Counted from the first letter of the stretch, positions 6,211 to 13,900 are shown. The stretch: DNA of 13,900 nt from Chlamydiota bacterium (GCA_016866585.1 VGMB01000011.1:1-13900); one strand, 5' to 3'. Program-made: numbers and translations. Notes: generated by a model not told the origin, from the letters alone.

Positions 6211-8946
6211 ACTGGTAATAATAGAACACTCCTCAAGGATTTTTAAAGCACCTATTGTTGATAACGATATAGGCATCAACAAACGTTCATCAAACAACCA
6301 ATACTTTTGGTTGGATTCTGGATCCTGTTTATCTAAAATTTGGCATATCCCATTAAATATCTTTCGCGTCTCAGGATTTGTGCTAACAATAGATACCCTT
6401 GATAACTTTTGCAAATCAAGAATAAGGTCTTTAATTAAAAAATGTTTATAGAAAATATCTAAAAGCTCTTCTAGATTTTTTTCTATAAGGCCTTCATATA
6501 ACATGTACGTATGAGGATCAAATTTCAAATCGTGATGAAAACCGATATGAGAAGACAAGATATTTTTAACATATAAAGACTGATGAGGAAGTTGCTGAAT
6601 TTGCTGTGTTTCCCCGGTCATTTCCTTCATCATATCGCTTTGCGATGACATAAGGATATTCATCCTGTCTTGAACTAGATTCCATATCTTAAGCTTTAAA
6701 ACAACTACTAAGGGGAGCTCCGCTTTTTCTTCAGAAGTTATGAACTTATATCTATCTTCTAGTTGATTGTATACTAGGACTATTGATTCCGACTTACCTA
6801 CAGAGCAATTTCTAATAGAAGCAGATATCTTTAAAAACGTTAGCTCTCTGTCTGATAAAGGTGCAGCATCTATTTCATTAGACTGATCAAAAATAAAGGA
6901 CAAAATAGACATAAAATATGCATTAACAAGCGGAAGATCATTTCCTGTTACTTCATCAAGAAGCCTCAAAAAAAAGGGATCTTTTATGTTACTACACAGC
7001 TCATCAATAGGTGAACCGCATACCTGCTCGACACAGTCCATGATTTCTTTTTTAGACGTACCACAAAGAAAATTATATCGTGTTTCTATCTCACTTACTA
7101 ACTCTACAAGATCTTTTGATCTCCACAGTCTGCCGAATGTTAAGTGAGCCTGATCTAAAGAAAGTGTGATCGATCCCCCTCTTTTACGCATCCCCTCAAC
7201 ATCCCATTTAGATCTGTTTCTACCTAAAATTTGTACTGGTGGGCTTCTTAAATTTTTTTGAGAAGAAAAACATAGCAAGTTCTGAAAAATCCGATATGGA
7301 TTTTTAATAGCCCCTTCATCCGACGTTGTAATTATCGTTGATACAAGAACCTGCCCTAGCTCACTATCTTCAAATATTTTTAAATCTTCTCTCTGATGAT
7401 ATAAGTCATTAGCAAATCTCGAGGCTTTCTGCAGATCAGTTATTGAAGTAACTAGTGATTTCATATGCTCGTGGGTACGGCTAATAAGGCGTGGACTCAA
7501 GTTTAAAATCTCAGTCACCAATGAAAGATGGCCGCTAAAATGCACTTTAGATCGTAAAACCTTCTTTAAAGCAACTAACGCTTCACCCCTATCTCTTGGA
7601 TCAAAATATCTAAACACCATAAGATATACACCAAGATAAGAAAGATCTAAACTATCATGCTGAAGAGATTTTATTAGGTCGCATACGAAGTCCCTTTCAC
7701 TTACAGGGTATTCGGCAAGCTCTTTTAAAACAACACATACAGATTGAAAATTTATCTTATTAAAACAGATGGTAAAAAGTTGCCTTACTAAAGACTCCCT
7801 TTGCTTTTCAGGAATCTTTCCAACAATACGTATTAACTCGGAGCGATTATAAAATTCTTTATAAAAATTGCATATTTTTACACATATGCTAGAGACCCCT
7901 ATTCTATCTGCTGGCTTTAGTGAGGCAATACCAAGAATAACTTCTCTTCTTTCATCACCATCTGTCAAATTTCTACAGAGCATATAAGCACAATCACAAA
8001 TCTCAATCCGCTCATGTTCTGGCAGACTATCAATACAAACAAGTACTGTGTTTACATCATAGTTCGTTAGAGTATCCATACAAAGAGCTGTAGCAAGAGC
8101 TATTACATCTTTTTTACTCTGTTCAATTAATTTTCTCACAGTAATTAGAACACTAGCCTTCCCTTTTCCACTCCATGTTTTTTGTGTTAGTGCATGACTT
8201 ACCGTTACCACTTCTTCTCTTAAATAAGAAGGGACATTCTGTATAAGATGGATTACCTTTACTTTCTCTTCTGCACATATGGTTACGCTTCCACACATTG
8301 ACTCTGTATAGTAAACAACTTCTTCTCTCATTGAGTCAGGAATATCGATGACAGCTTGGATAATTTTAATTCTCTTAGAACCTTCCCAAATATCTTTGAT
8401 AAGGTTCTGGCTTAAAAAACAGATAGCCTCTTTTCTCTCCGATGAACAGGACAATATCAGTTTTATGATAGCCATTCTTTCACTAGGGTTTGTTAACCCC
8501 TCTACAAGAGGATACATCTCCATGCTTACATCTCTAATTTCTTGATAGCTTAAGTACTCCTGTATAAATTCCTTAGTAAACGGATCATAATGGGGTATGG
8601 CATGCTGCAAACAAAAAAGTATATAATCACATACAGAGTGAGTCCTATTTATTTCATAGTATCGGTGAAGTTCTGATATAACTATGGCTCTTTGAAATAC
8701 TTTAGAAATGTTCTTAATGATGTTTTTCTGCTGCGACTTTTCTATCGTTGGATACAAAATATCTAATTCTCTCGATATACCTCTTACTTCTTCTTCTAAA
8801 AAATAACTTACTGGATGTTGTCTTAAAAAGTCTGTGTATCTTTTTAAATAGTCTATATCTTCTGTTTTAAGATTTGAGTAACTGGTTCTATTTTCAATAC
8901 TCTTTAGAGAATTTACTGTTTTAATAAAAAAAGATCCGATTGTCAT
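6196..8946 (-). CDS. Large helical-repeat protein, unrecognised (916 aa)
   Basis: Not recognised. Residues ~150-470 form about nine degenerate two-helix repeats. Each has a charged turn with a frequent Arg, then hydrophobic xII-xxI-xxIP, an Arg-Glu-rich turn, and a second helix often ending LC. Anchor positions (157, 192, 228, ~263, ~298, 333, 368, ~403, ~438) give a 35-residue period, typical of an alpha-solenoid such as HEAT- or TPR-like scaffolds. Residues ~640-760 and ~855-905 resemble the C-terminal region of the 826-residue protein encoded just upstream. For example, LSDREL and YNQLEDRYKF match LSCRDI and YQKLDSQYKI, and ETRKIFNGICQILD matches DTRCLIINEIKQILD. No signal peptide, membrane helix or catalytic motif is evident; it is noticeably rich in Cys. 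The start is ATG without a Shine-Dalgarno, 31 bp after the upstream gene's stop, consistent with operon expression. A protein-binding scaffold or effector role is a guess. Confidence 0.6.
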   Translation of the reverse strand: MTIGSFFIKTVNSLKSIENRTSYSNLKTEDIDYLKRYTDFLRQHPVSYFLEEEVRGISRELDILYPTIEKSQQKNIIKNISKVFQRAIVISELHRYYEINRTHSVCDYILFCLQHAIPHYDPFTKEFIQEYLSYQEIRDVSMEMYPLVEGLTNPSERMAIIKLILSCSSERKEAICFLSQNLIKDIWEGSKRIKIIQAVIDIPDSMREEVVYYTESMCGSVTICAEEKVKVIHLIQNVPSYLREEVVTVSHALTQKTWSGKGKASVLITVRKLIEQSKKDVIALATALCMDTLTNYDVNTVLVCIDSLPEHERIEICDCAYMLCRNLTDGDERREVILGIASLKPADRIGVSSICVKICNFYKEFYNRSELIRIVGKIPEKQRESLVRQLFTICFNKINFQSVCVVLKELAEYPVSERDFVCDLIKSLQHDSLDLSYLGVYLMVFRYFDPRDRGEALVALKKVLRSKVHFSGHLSLVTEILNLSPRLISRTHEHMKSLVTSITDLQKASRFANDLYHQREDLKIFEDSELGQVLVSTIITTSDEGAIKNPYRIFQNLLCFSSQKNLRSPPVQILGRNRSKWDVEGMRKRGGSITLSLDQAHLTFGRLWRSKDLVELVSEIETRYNFLCGTSKKEIMDCVEQVCGSPIDELCSNIKDPFFLRLLDEVTGNDLPLVNAYFMSILSFIFDQSNEIDAAPLSDRELTFLKISASIRNCSVGKSESIVLVYNQLEDRYKFITSEEKAELPLVVVLKLKIWNLVQDRMNILMSSQSDMMKEMTGETQQIQQLPHQSLYVKNILSSHIGFHHDLKFDPHTYMLYEGLIEKNLEELLDIFYKHFLIKDLILDLQKLSRVSIVSTNPETRKIFNGICQILDKQDPESNQKYWLFDERLLMPISLSTIGALKILEECSIITSLNNE

Positions 8947-8977
8947 AAGGAAATAGTCTTTGTAATCAGTAGGCTTA

Positions 8978-11458
8978 TTAGTTTTTTGAAGGATCTTGCA
9001 AAATCTTCATTTGGATTAGTAGCTCAAAAGCCTCATCCAATTGCATCTCACGTGGTGAGTTAGTGGCAGGTCGCTGAATCAAGAAAGAAGAACCAATAGA
9101 TTGTTGGTCAAATAATAAAGATATGAATGCATTCATAAGCACCCTATCTTCACCCAAAAGCTGATTGTATCTTTTCACTGTCTCTTGCGCAATAAATGTA
9201 GGATCTAAGATTTGTTTGATTTCATTTATTATTAAACACCTTGTATCTTGTGGGAAAATAGGATCGGAATCACATTTTAAAGCAGATATTTGATGCTCTC
9301 CATCCTCTTTTTTACAAGAACTTTGTGAAAAAAATTGCATTAGGAAATCTAGTATGATTTTTTTTTCAAAATCCCCCTTATTCTTAGTTGAGTTTGCTAT
9401 TTTATATTGACTGTCCAGTTTTTGATAAATTTTATACAATTCTAATTTCTTAAAGAAATCTTGCCTCATCATACACTCTGAAAAAAGTAAAAGAGTTATA
9501 TCTCTGCATGATAAACTTTTGTCTTCTAAATGCGGTATAGAGTTACTTCTTATAAAACTAATAAATCCTTCAAGGAGTTCCCTGTATATATCAAAGGGTT
9601 CTGAGTTCAATACTTTCTGAAAAAAAGCAGACTTTAGGTTATCTATTAATACTGGAAAATCATAGACACAATCTTTGAAATACAAAGATCTTACCCTAAC
9701 TCTTTCTTCCTTCGTCATTTGATTTACCACTCTCTCAAGGTGATCTACAAAATCATTGAAAATGAAACTCGTCAAATTATGGACTTTTTTGAAATATGAT
9801 TCCGCTTGTAGCAACCCATTTATCCTTTCCAAATTAACAGACCATTCTTGGCCAGCAAACTTTGTTTTTATAAGCGTAAAATGCGCAGCCTCATCTAAAC
9901 TCTTCTCCTTTTGTTCATCGGAACTAAATCTAGATTCTATCCTTGTAATAAATGAATCGAAGCTTTTCACACCCAACAAAATTTTTTTATCACTCATCAC
10001 ACCCGTGAGAAAGTTGTAAAGATCGCTCTTATTTATTTGTAAAGACAAATGAGGCATTAAACAGCTACACATTGACACTCTAAATGATTCTACCTCAATA
10101 ATAGACAAAAGGATCGATAAGGTGTCATCAAGATCAATACGTTGTAATCTAGATTGCTGCTCAACATATTTGCTTATATCTTCAAAATATCCATCTTCAA
10201 AATAAGTAAAGGACTGTAAAATGTTGGATTGTTTTGTAATATCTAAAGTAAAAAATGAAGGAAAATATGATGTTAGAGGGGAAAGTTTTTTCTCCAAGAG
10301 CAGCCCATAAAAAAACTTCAAATATAAATGTTTGCTACGAGCTGTATCCATCGTCATCAAAGTTGATGTTGATGCAAGGAATGCAATCATTTCTTCAGGA
10401 TTTTCATGAAATAACACTTTCATAACAAAAGAAGACCGATCAGACCAGCATGCATGCATAGTATGTAAATAGATCTGATCTAATAAAGTTTCAGCAAAAA
10501 TTTCCGATTCAATTTTGACGATCTTTTTCACTATTTCAAGACTCAATCTATCATCAAACGAGCCGCTTAAAAGCATAGATAGAATGGAAGTAATTTTACC
10601 AAATAGAACGCTTGAGGAAATCTTTTGCAGATACTTGATACTGATTGCCCTTTTGTGACCATCTGTAATTAAAAAAGCAACAGGGGCTATTGTGGAAATA
10701 AAAGAAGATAAACTTTCTTCTGAAGTCGACTCAAGAACATCAAGTATGTCAAGAAAATTTTGAATGCCACTAACCGATGCCGATAAATAAAAAACAGAGC
10801 TTAAAAGATCGAATCGTCTATCAATATTAATATTTGAGCATCTCTCTAATAATGATATTCTATCATCTACATCTGATAACTTTTTCATTAAAGACATTGA
10901 AGCATTACAAATCGATTCCCTATCTTCAACCGGTAGCGAAACTAAATACTTCAGAATCTTCATGCGTGATTTATCATCGCAAAGTCCCAAAAACATCTCC
11001 GAGGATAAATAGATAAGTTGTTGGCTATGTTCGATACTTTCACGAGATATTATTTTTAATATTTCAGAGCGGCATGGCGAAGATACACAATTAAGCATAT
11101 CCCCTAACCCTTCTAGAGAATCCGATTCAGATAAAAAACACTCAACATGAGTATGTTCACACAAACTTATCAGATCATCACCTAAAGGTTTTATCTTTTG
11201 AATACTTTCTTTAAAGAGCTTTTTTACAAATATAGCTTGAAGTTTTTCTAATATGTCACCATCGCCACAGCTTAATTCAATAACTCTTTGCTTTAATTCT
11301 AATGAAGTTTTTTTGTTACAAGTATCAATTTTTACAAGACGATGCAAAACCTTCTCAATTTCTAGAGAAACTTCTTCTTTCAAAGGAATCTTTTGTCTAC
11401 TTCCCTTAAGCATCTCTATCTGAGCAAGCGAATCTGAGATAAAACAAGTCTGTAACAT
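8978..11458 (-). CDS. Large helical-repeat protein, unrecognised (826 aa), first gene of the operon
   Basis: Not recognised. Residues ~125-385 contain about seven repeats, with anchor residues at 130, 165, 200, 235, 270, 304 and 341. Six of these are Arg (SDR/DDR/SR followed by a hydrophobic triplet); position 235 is Phe. This gives an almost exact 35-residue period and predicts an alpha-solenoid. Residues ~598-710 and ~738-820 are similar to the C-terminal part of the 916-residue protein encoded next, so the two are distant paralogues with the same architecture. No signal peptide or membrane segment is seen. The start ATG at 11458 has a strong Shine-Dalgarno (GAGGAGGGG), unlike the other three genes of the accessory block. 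It is divergent from pyrG across 188 bp. Function is unknown; a scaffold or secreted host-interaction protein is possible from family style only. Confidence 0.6.
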   Translation of the reverse strand: MLQTCFISDSLAQIEMLKGSRQKIPLKEEVSLEIEKVLHRLVKIDTCNKKTSLELKQRVIELSCGDGDILEKLQAIFVKKLFKESIQKIKPLGDDLISLCEHTHVECFLSESDSLEGLGDMLNCVSSPCRSEILKIISRESIEHSQQLIYLSSEMFLGLCDDKSRMKILKYLVSLPVEDRESICNASMSLMKKLSDVDDRISLLERCSNINIDRRFDLLSSVFYLSASVSGIQNFLDILDVLESTSEESLSSFISTIAPVAFLITDGHKRAISIKYLQKISSSVLFGKITSILSMLLSGSFDDRLSLEIVKKIVKIESEIFAETLLDQIYLHTMHACWSDRSSFVMKVLFHENPEEMIAFLASTSTLMTMDTARSKHLYLKFFYGLLLEKKLSPLTSYFPSFFTLDITKQSNILQSFTYFEDGYFEDISKYVEQQSRLQRIDLDDTLSILLSIIEVESFRVSMCSCLMPHLSLQINKSDLYNFLTGVMSDKKILLGVKSFDSFITRIESRFSSDEQKEKSLDEAAHFTLIKTKFAGQEWSVNLERINGLLQAESYFKKVHNLTSFIFNDFVDHLERVVNQMTKEERVRVRSLYFKDCVYDFPVLIDNLKSAFFQKVLNSEPFDIYRELLEGFISFIRSNSIPHLEDKSLSCRDITLLLFSECMMRQDFFKKLELYKIYQKLDSQYKIANSTKNKGDFEKKIILDFLMQFFSQSSCKKEDGEHQISALKCDSDPIFPQDTRCLIINEIKQILDPTFIAQETVKRYNQLLGEDRVLMNAFISLLFDQQSIGSSFLIQRPATNSPREMQLDEAFELLIQMKILQDPSKN

Positions 11459-11460
11459 AC

Positions 11461-11469
11461 CCCCTCCTC
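11461..11469 (-). promoter_or_regulatory. Strong Shine-Dalgarno of the 826-residue gene
   Basis: The minus strand reads GAGGAGGGG two bases before ATG (11458-11456), with the GGAGG core about 4-5 bases from the start codon. This fixes the start and contrasts with the T-rich, SD-less starts of the other genes on this strand. Confidence 0.7.
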
Positions 11470-11514
11470 ATAGATGGGTAAATGCAGCATAAAAAAACTT
11501 TTAATACAATCTTA

Positions 11515-11544
11515 ATAATAGAGGAATGTTTTTTCTAAAAACAA
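11515..11544 (-). promoter_or_regulatory. Possible promoter of the repeat-protein operon
   Basis: On the minus strand TTGTTT (11544-11539) and TATTAT (11520-11515; 5 of 6 to TATAAT) lie 18 bp apart, leaving a ~50-base leader before the ATG at 11458. The -35 matches only 3 of 6, so this is a weak prediction in an AT-rich region. Confidence 0.25.
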
Positions 11545-11584
11545 TCTTTTTTCTAGCTCTGCCCATTTTTAACAATTTTAAAGA

Positions 11585-11613
11585 TTGCTCTTTTTGGAGC
11601 TGCCCCTTAAAAT
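11585..11613 (+). promoter_or_regulatory. Possible promoter of pyrG-ruvX-nadA
   Basis: TTGCTC (11585-11590) and TAAAAT (11608-11613; 5 of 6 to TATAAT) are separated by 17 bp, about 33 bp before the pyrG ATG. A perfect palindrome CAATTAATTG (11618-11627) sits at the expected transcription start, where a regulator could bind, but its composition makes chance likely. No attenuator-like C-run at the transcript start, as in Bacillus pyrG control, was seen. Confidence 0.35.
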
Positions 11614-11646
11614 TGCCCAATTAATTGTTAAACACCTGTGATTCTT

Positions 11647-13266
11647 ATGAAAACAAAATACATCTTCATGAGCGGAGGAGTTGTTTCCTCTTTAGGAAAA
11701 GGACTTACTTCTGCATCGATCGCTATGCTTTTAGAAAAAAGAGGTATCAAGGTAGCTCTTTTAAAACTTGACCCCTATTTAAACGTAGACCCTGGAACGA
11801 TGAACCCCTTTCAACATGGTGAAGTTTATGTAACAGATGACGGTGCTGAAACGGATCTAGATCTTGGTCACTATTTCCGGTATACCAATTCTCCTCTTTC
11901 AAGAGCTTCTAATGCGACATCAGGTCAGATTTACGATACTGTTATTAAAAGAGAAAGACGTGGCGACTACCTTGGTAAAACAGTACAAGTGATCCCTCAC
12001 ATCACTGACGAAATAAAACAGCGCATACTTCACGCATCAAAATCTGATTCTGGTGTACAAGTAGTGATCGTAGAAATAGGCGGTACAGTTGGGGATATTG
12101 AATCCCTCCCCTTCTTTGAAGCGATCAGACAATTTCGTTATGAAAGACCAAGAGACTGTATCAACCTTCACCTAACATACGTTCCATTCTTGACAGCTGC
12201 AGGTGAAGTCAAAACAAAACCAACCCAACATTCTGTTCAAATCCTTCGTGGCATCGGTATCATACCTGATATTATCCTATGCAGATGTGACGATAGTTTA
12301 GATGAAGACATTAAAGATAAGATAAGCCTATTTTGCAGCGTCCCCAAAGAAGCTGTTATAGATGAGCCTAACGTAAAAGAAAGCATTTATGAAGTACCCC
12401 TGATGCTCAACAAGCAAGGCCTTGATGAAAAAATCTGCTCTCTTCTTGATCTGCCAATTGGGCCAATAGATCTTTCAGACTGGAAAAAAATGCTAACAAC
12501 CCTTCTCAACCCGAAAGGGAAAGTTGTTATAGGTATCGTAGGTAAATATCTTCAACACCAAGATGCTTATAAATCTGTATTTGAGTCTCTTCATCATGGA
12601 GCCCTTGCTAACAATGTAGACATAGAGATAAGAAGATTTGAAGCTGAAAAGGTATTAGAGCACGGCTGTATTGATGAATCTTTAAAAGGATGTGATGGAT
12701 ATCTAGTTCCTGGTGGCTTTGGAGAAAGAGGCTGGATGGGCAAGATCATGACAGCGAAATATTGCCGCGAGAAAAACATACCATACCTTGGACTCTGCCT
12801 TGGTATGCAGGTTATGTGCGTAGAGTTCGCAAGACATGTCCTTGGACTTAAAGACGCTAATACAACCGAAATCGATCCTCAGACAACTAACCCTATCATC
12901 TCCTTGCTCTCTGAGCAAAAAGGAGTACAAGATCTAGGGGGCACTATGCGTCTTGGGGCTTATAAATGCCGTCTTAAAGAAGGCTCTAAGGCTCGCCTAG
13001 CATACGGATCTGATGTTATTTCAGAAAGACACAGACACAGATTTGAGTTTAACAATCTATATAAAGAGCGTTGTGAAGAAAATGGTCTTAACATTGCGGG
13101 ACATATGGAAGGGGCTAACCTCTGTGAAATTGTTGAAGTGGAAAACCACCCATGGATGGTAGGTGTTCAATTCCATCCTGAGTTCAAGTCCAAGCCAACA
13201 GAACCTCATCCACTCTTTAGAGACTTTATTGCTGCTGCGTTAAAACAACAACAACAACAGCAGTAG
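11647..13266 (+). CDS. pyrG: CTP synthase (glutamine-hydrolysing)
   Basis: Converts UTP to CTP using ATP and glutamine-derived ammonia; cytoplasmic, last step of pyrimidine nucleotide synthesis. The N-terminal synthetase domain starts with the P-loop GGVVSSLGKGL, followed by DPYLNVDPGTMNPFQHGEV and GGTVGDIESLPF. The C-terminal class I glutamine amidotransferase domain has PGGFGERGWMGK, nucleophile Cys384 in GLCLGMQ, and His510/Glu512 in VQFHPEF, so the triad is complete. I chose ATG 11647 (MKTKYIFMSGG) because it aligns with the family start; the GTG at 11638 would add three residues. The length of 539 aa is normal. The C-terminus is odd: it ends in six glutamines encoded by CAA x4, CAG x2, just after the conserved FRDFIAAALK end. 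It is followed after 7 bp by ruvX, the same order as pyrG-yqgF in Chlamydia. Confidence 0.98.
   Translation: MKTKYIFMSGGVVSSLGKGLTSASIAMLLEKRGIKVALLKLDPYLNVDPGTMNPFQHGEVYVTDDGAETDLDLGHYFRYTNSPLSRASNATSGQIYDTVIKRERRGDYLGKTVQVIPHITDEIKQRILHASKSDSGVQVVIVEIGGTVGDIESLPFFEAIRQFRYERPRDCINLHLTYVPFLTAAGEVKTKPTQHSVQILRGIGIIPDIILCRCDDSLDEDIKDKISLFCSVPKEAVIDEPNVKESIYEVPLMLNKQGLDEKICSLLDLPIGPIDLSDWKKMLTTLLNPKGKVVIGIVGKYLQHQDAYKSVFESLHHGALANNVDIEIRRFEAEKVLEHGCIDESLKGCDGYLVPGGFGERGWMGKIMTAKYCREKNIPYLGLCLGMQVMCVEFARHVLGLKDANTTEIDPQTTNPIISLLSEQKGVQDLGGTMRLGAYKCRLKEGSKARLAYGSDVISERHRHRFEFNNLYKERCEENGLNIAGHMEGANLCEIVEVENHPWMVGVQFHPEFKSKPTEPHPLFRDFIAAALKQQQQQQ
13246..13263 (+). repeat. (CAA)4(CAG)2 triplet run encoding a polyglutamine tail
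   Basis: Six consecutive Gln codons end pyrG directly before the TAG stop. The run is a triplet microsatellite whose length could vary by slippage without changing frame. It lies beyond the folded amidotransferase domain, so it is probably tolerated. Confidence 0.85.
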
Positions 13267-13273
13267 GGATATT

Positions 13274-13711
13274 TTGGCAAGGATATTAGGATTTGATTAT
13301 GGCAGGGCAAGAATTGGAGTAGCAATGACCGATGCATCACAGATCATCGTCTCGCCAGCTTTTGTCATGCCTGTTGAAAAGAAACTCGTCGAAGCTGTAA
13401 AAAAAATCAAAGCAAAAACGGACCCACAAGGTCCGTATGAGCTTTTAGTTGTTGGACTTCCTCTTCTTCTTAATGGAAAGGAAGGAGACATGGCAATAGA
13501 AGCTAGAAAATTTGCACAGCTTTTGGAGCAGGAGTTTCAACTTCCCGTGGTGCTATGGGATGAAAGACTCACATCAGCCCAGGCAGAACGTCTTATGAAA
13601 GATGATGATAGAACTCGTAAACAAAGAGCGCAGTCTATTGACACATTAGCAGCAACACTTATCCTACAAAACTACCTTGATGCAAAATTTATTCGCAAAC
13701 AACAGATATGA
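13274..13711 (+). CDS. ruvX: Putative pre-16S rRNA nuclease / Holliday junction resolvase-like protein RuvX (YqgF)
   Basis: RNase H-fold nuclease of the YqgF family, implicated in 16S rRNA 5'-end processing and possibly in recombination. The start is TTG at 13274 (MARILGFDYGRARIGVAM), which gives the canonical N-terminal strand; an AGGGA six bases upstream may serve as a weak ribosome site. Acidic residues expected for the metal site are present: Asp8 in GFDYG, Glu97 in LWDERLTS, and Asp123 in SIDTLAA. VVGLPLLLNG is the conserved central strand and loop. At 145 aa the length is normal for the family. It lies 7 bp after pyrG, and its end overlaps the start of the next gene by 32 bp, so the three are probably co-transcribed. 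Confidence 0.93.
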   Translation: MARILGFDYGRARIGVAMTDASQIIVSPAFVMPVEKKLVEAVKKIKAKTDPQGPYELLVVGLPLLLNGKEGDMAIEARKFAQLLEQEFQLPVVLWDERLTSAQAERLMKDDDRTRKQRAQSIDTLAATLILQNYLDAKFIRKQQI

Positions 13712-13900
13712 TTGCAGATCACCAGAAGATCTGCATGACATACTAAAAGACGTCCATGAAAGCAATCCCTTCGTTCGATATACGATCGATGAATGCAGGA
13801 AACTATTTCCAAAAATTCAAGAAATAAATCGGCTAAAGCAAGAGAAAAACGCGATCATCCTAGCCCACTCTTACGTCCACCCTGACATCATTTACACTGT
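13680..13900 (+). CDS. nadA: Quinolinate synthase A, N-terminal part (3' partial)
   Basis: Iron-sulphur enzyme that condenses iminoaspartate (from NadB) with dihydroxyacetone phosphate to give quinolinate, the NAD precursor. From ATG 13680 the frame reads MQNLFANNRYDCRSP..., then INRLKQEKNAIILAHSYVHP and DIIYT, and runs off the window after about 73 codons. The segment NAIILAHSYVHPDI matches the conserved N-terminal NadA motif in which a His binds substrate. The [4Fe-4S] cysteines lie beyond the window. The start overlaps ruvX by 32 bp; a TTG directly before the ATG is an alternative, and there is no Shine-Dalgarno, so translation may be coupled. In Chlamydia trachomatis the gene after yqgF is zwf, so the neighbourhood differs here. 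The identification rests on one clear motif and its context. Confidence 0.8.
   Translation, partial: MQNLFANNRYDCRSPEDLHDILKDVHESNPFVRYTIDECRKLFPKIQEINRLKQEKNAIILAHSYVHPDIIYT

Noticed and set aside
6149..6451. 100-residue plus-strand open frame
   Set aside because: It lies mostly antisense to the 3' end of the 916-residue gene, has no start signals, and its composition mirrors the real gene.
9160..9700. IpaH/NEL-type E3 ligase domain in the C-terminus of the 826-residue protein
   Set aside because: A Cys-x-x-x-Asp-like spot (KDCVYD) and a Y..LE..Y helix pattern looked suggestive, but the NEL catalytic Cys context is not present.
11638..11646. GTG 11638 as the pyrG start
   Set aside because: ATG 11647 aligns with the usual PyrG N-terminus; neither has a clear Shine-Dalgarno, so a three-residue extension cannot be fully excluded.
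13708..13746. ATG at 13708 overlapping the ruvX stop as the start of the next gene
   Set aside because: That frame stops after 12 codons; the NadA frame begins at 13680 instead.
1..13900. tRNA, rRNA, CRISPR or insertion sequence
   Set aside because: No cloverleaf-like sequence, no regularly spaced direct repeats and no transposase-like frame were found on either strand.

Overview
The window most likely comes from a member of the phylum Chlamydiota, probably an environmental (Parachlamydiales/Simkania/Rhabdochlamydia-like) lineage rather than Chlamydia itself. The main evidence is the tight pair pyrG-ruvX(yqgF), which I recall as the arrangement in Chlamydia. It is combined here with AT-rich DNA, large unrecognised helical-repeat proteins, and genes absent from Chlamydia trachomatis (an MdtB/MdtC-like RND pump, nadA). 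The assignment is an inference from gene order and style; no database search was possible.

Layout. (1) 1-2823, plus strand: the last ~940 codons of an RND efflux permease, cut by the window's left edge. (2) 2828-11458, minus strand: an ~8.6 kb accessory block of four genes. In transcription order these are an 826-residue and a 916-residue helical-repeat protein (31 bp apart, probably one operon), then two tandem paralogues of 483 and 482 residues, each with its own promoter-like sequence. (3) 11647-13900, plus strand: pyrG (CTP synthase), ruvX (Holliday-junction resolvase-like) and the start of nadA (quinolinate synthase), packed with a 7 bp gap and a 32 bp overlap, so probably one operon.

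The accessory block is the interesting part. The two ~480-residue paralogues carry three motifs in the order and spacing expected of a GT-A glycosyltransferase of the sugar-binding/DxD type (FLWIN, INLWIDT, VVVSDIDIG). They also start with a Ser/Asn-rich N-terminus, so they may be secreted host-modifying enzymes; this is an inference. The 826- and 916-residue proteins appear to be distant paralogues of each other. Both have an N-terminal solenoid with a clear 35-residue periodicity, often anchored on an Arg, and both share two C-terminal segments. I do not recognise this family. Between the 916-residue gene and the paralogue pair lies a 271 bp gap holding a near-consensus promoter and two abutting hairpins, which could be a small RNA or a structured leader.

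No rRNA, tRNA, insertion sequence, phage gene or CRISPR array was seen. No intergenic stretch exceeds 300 bp.
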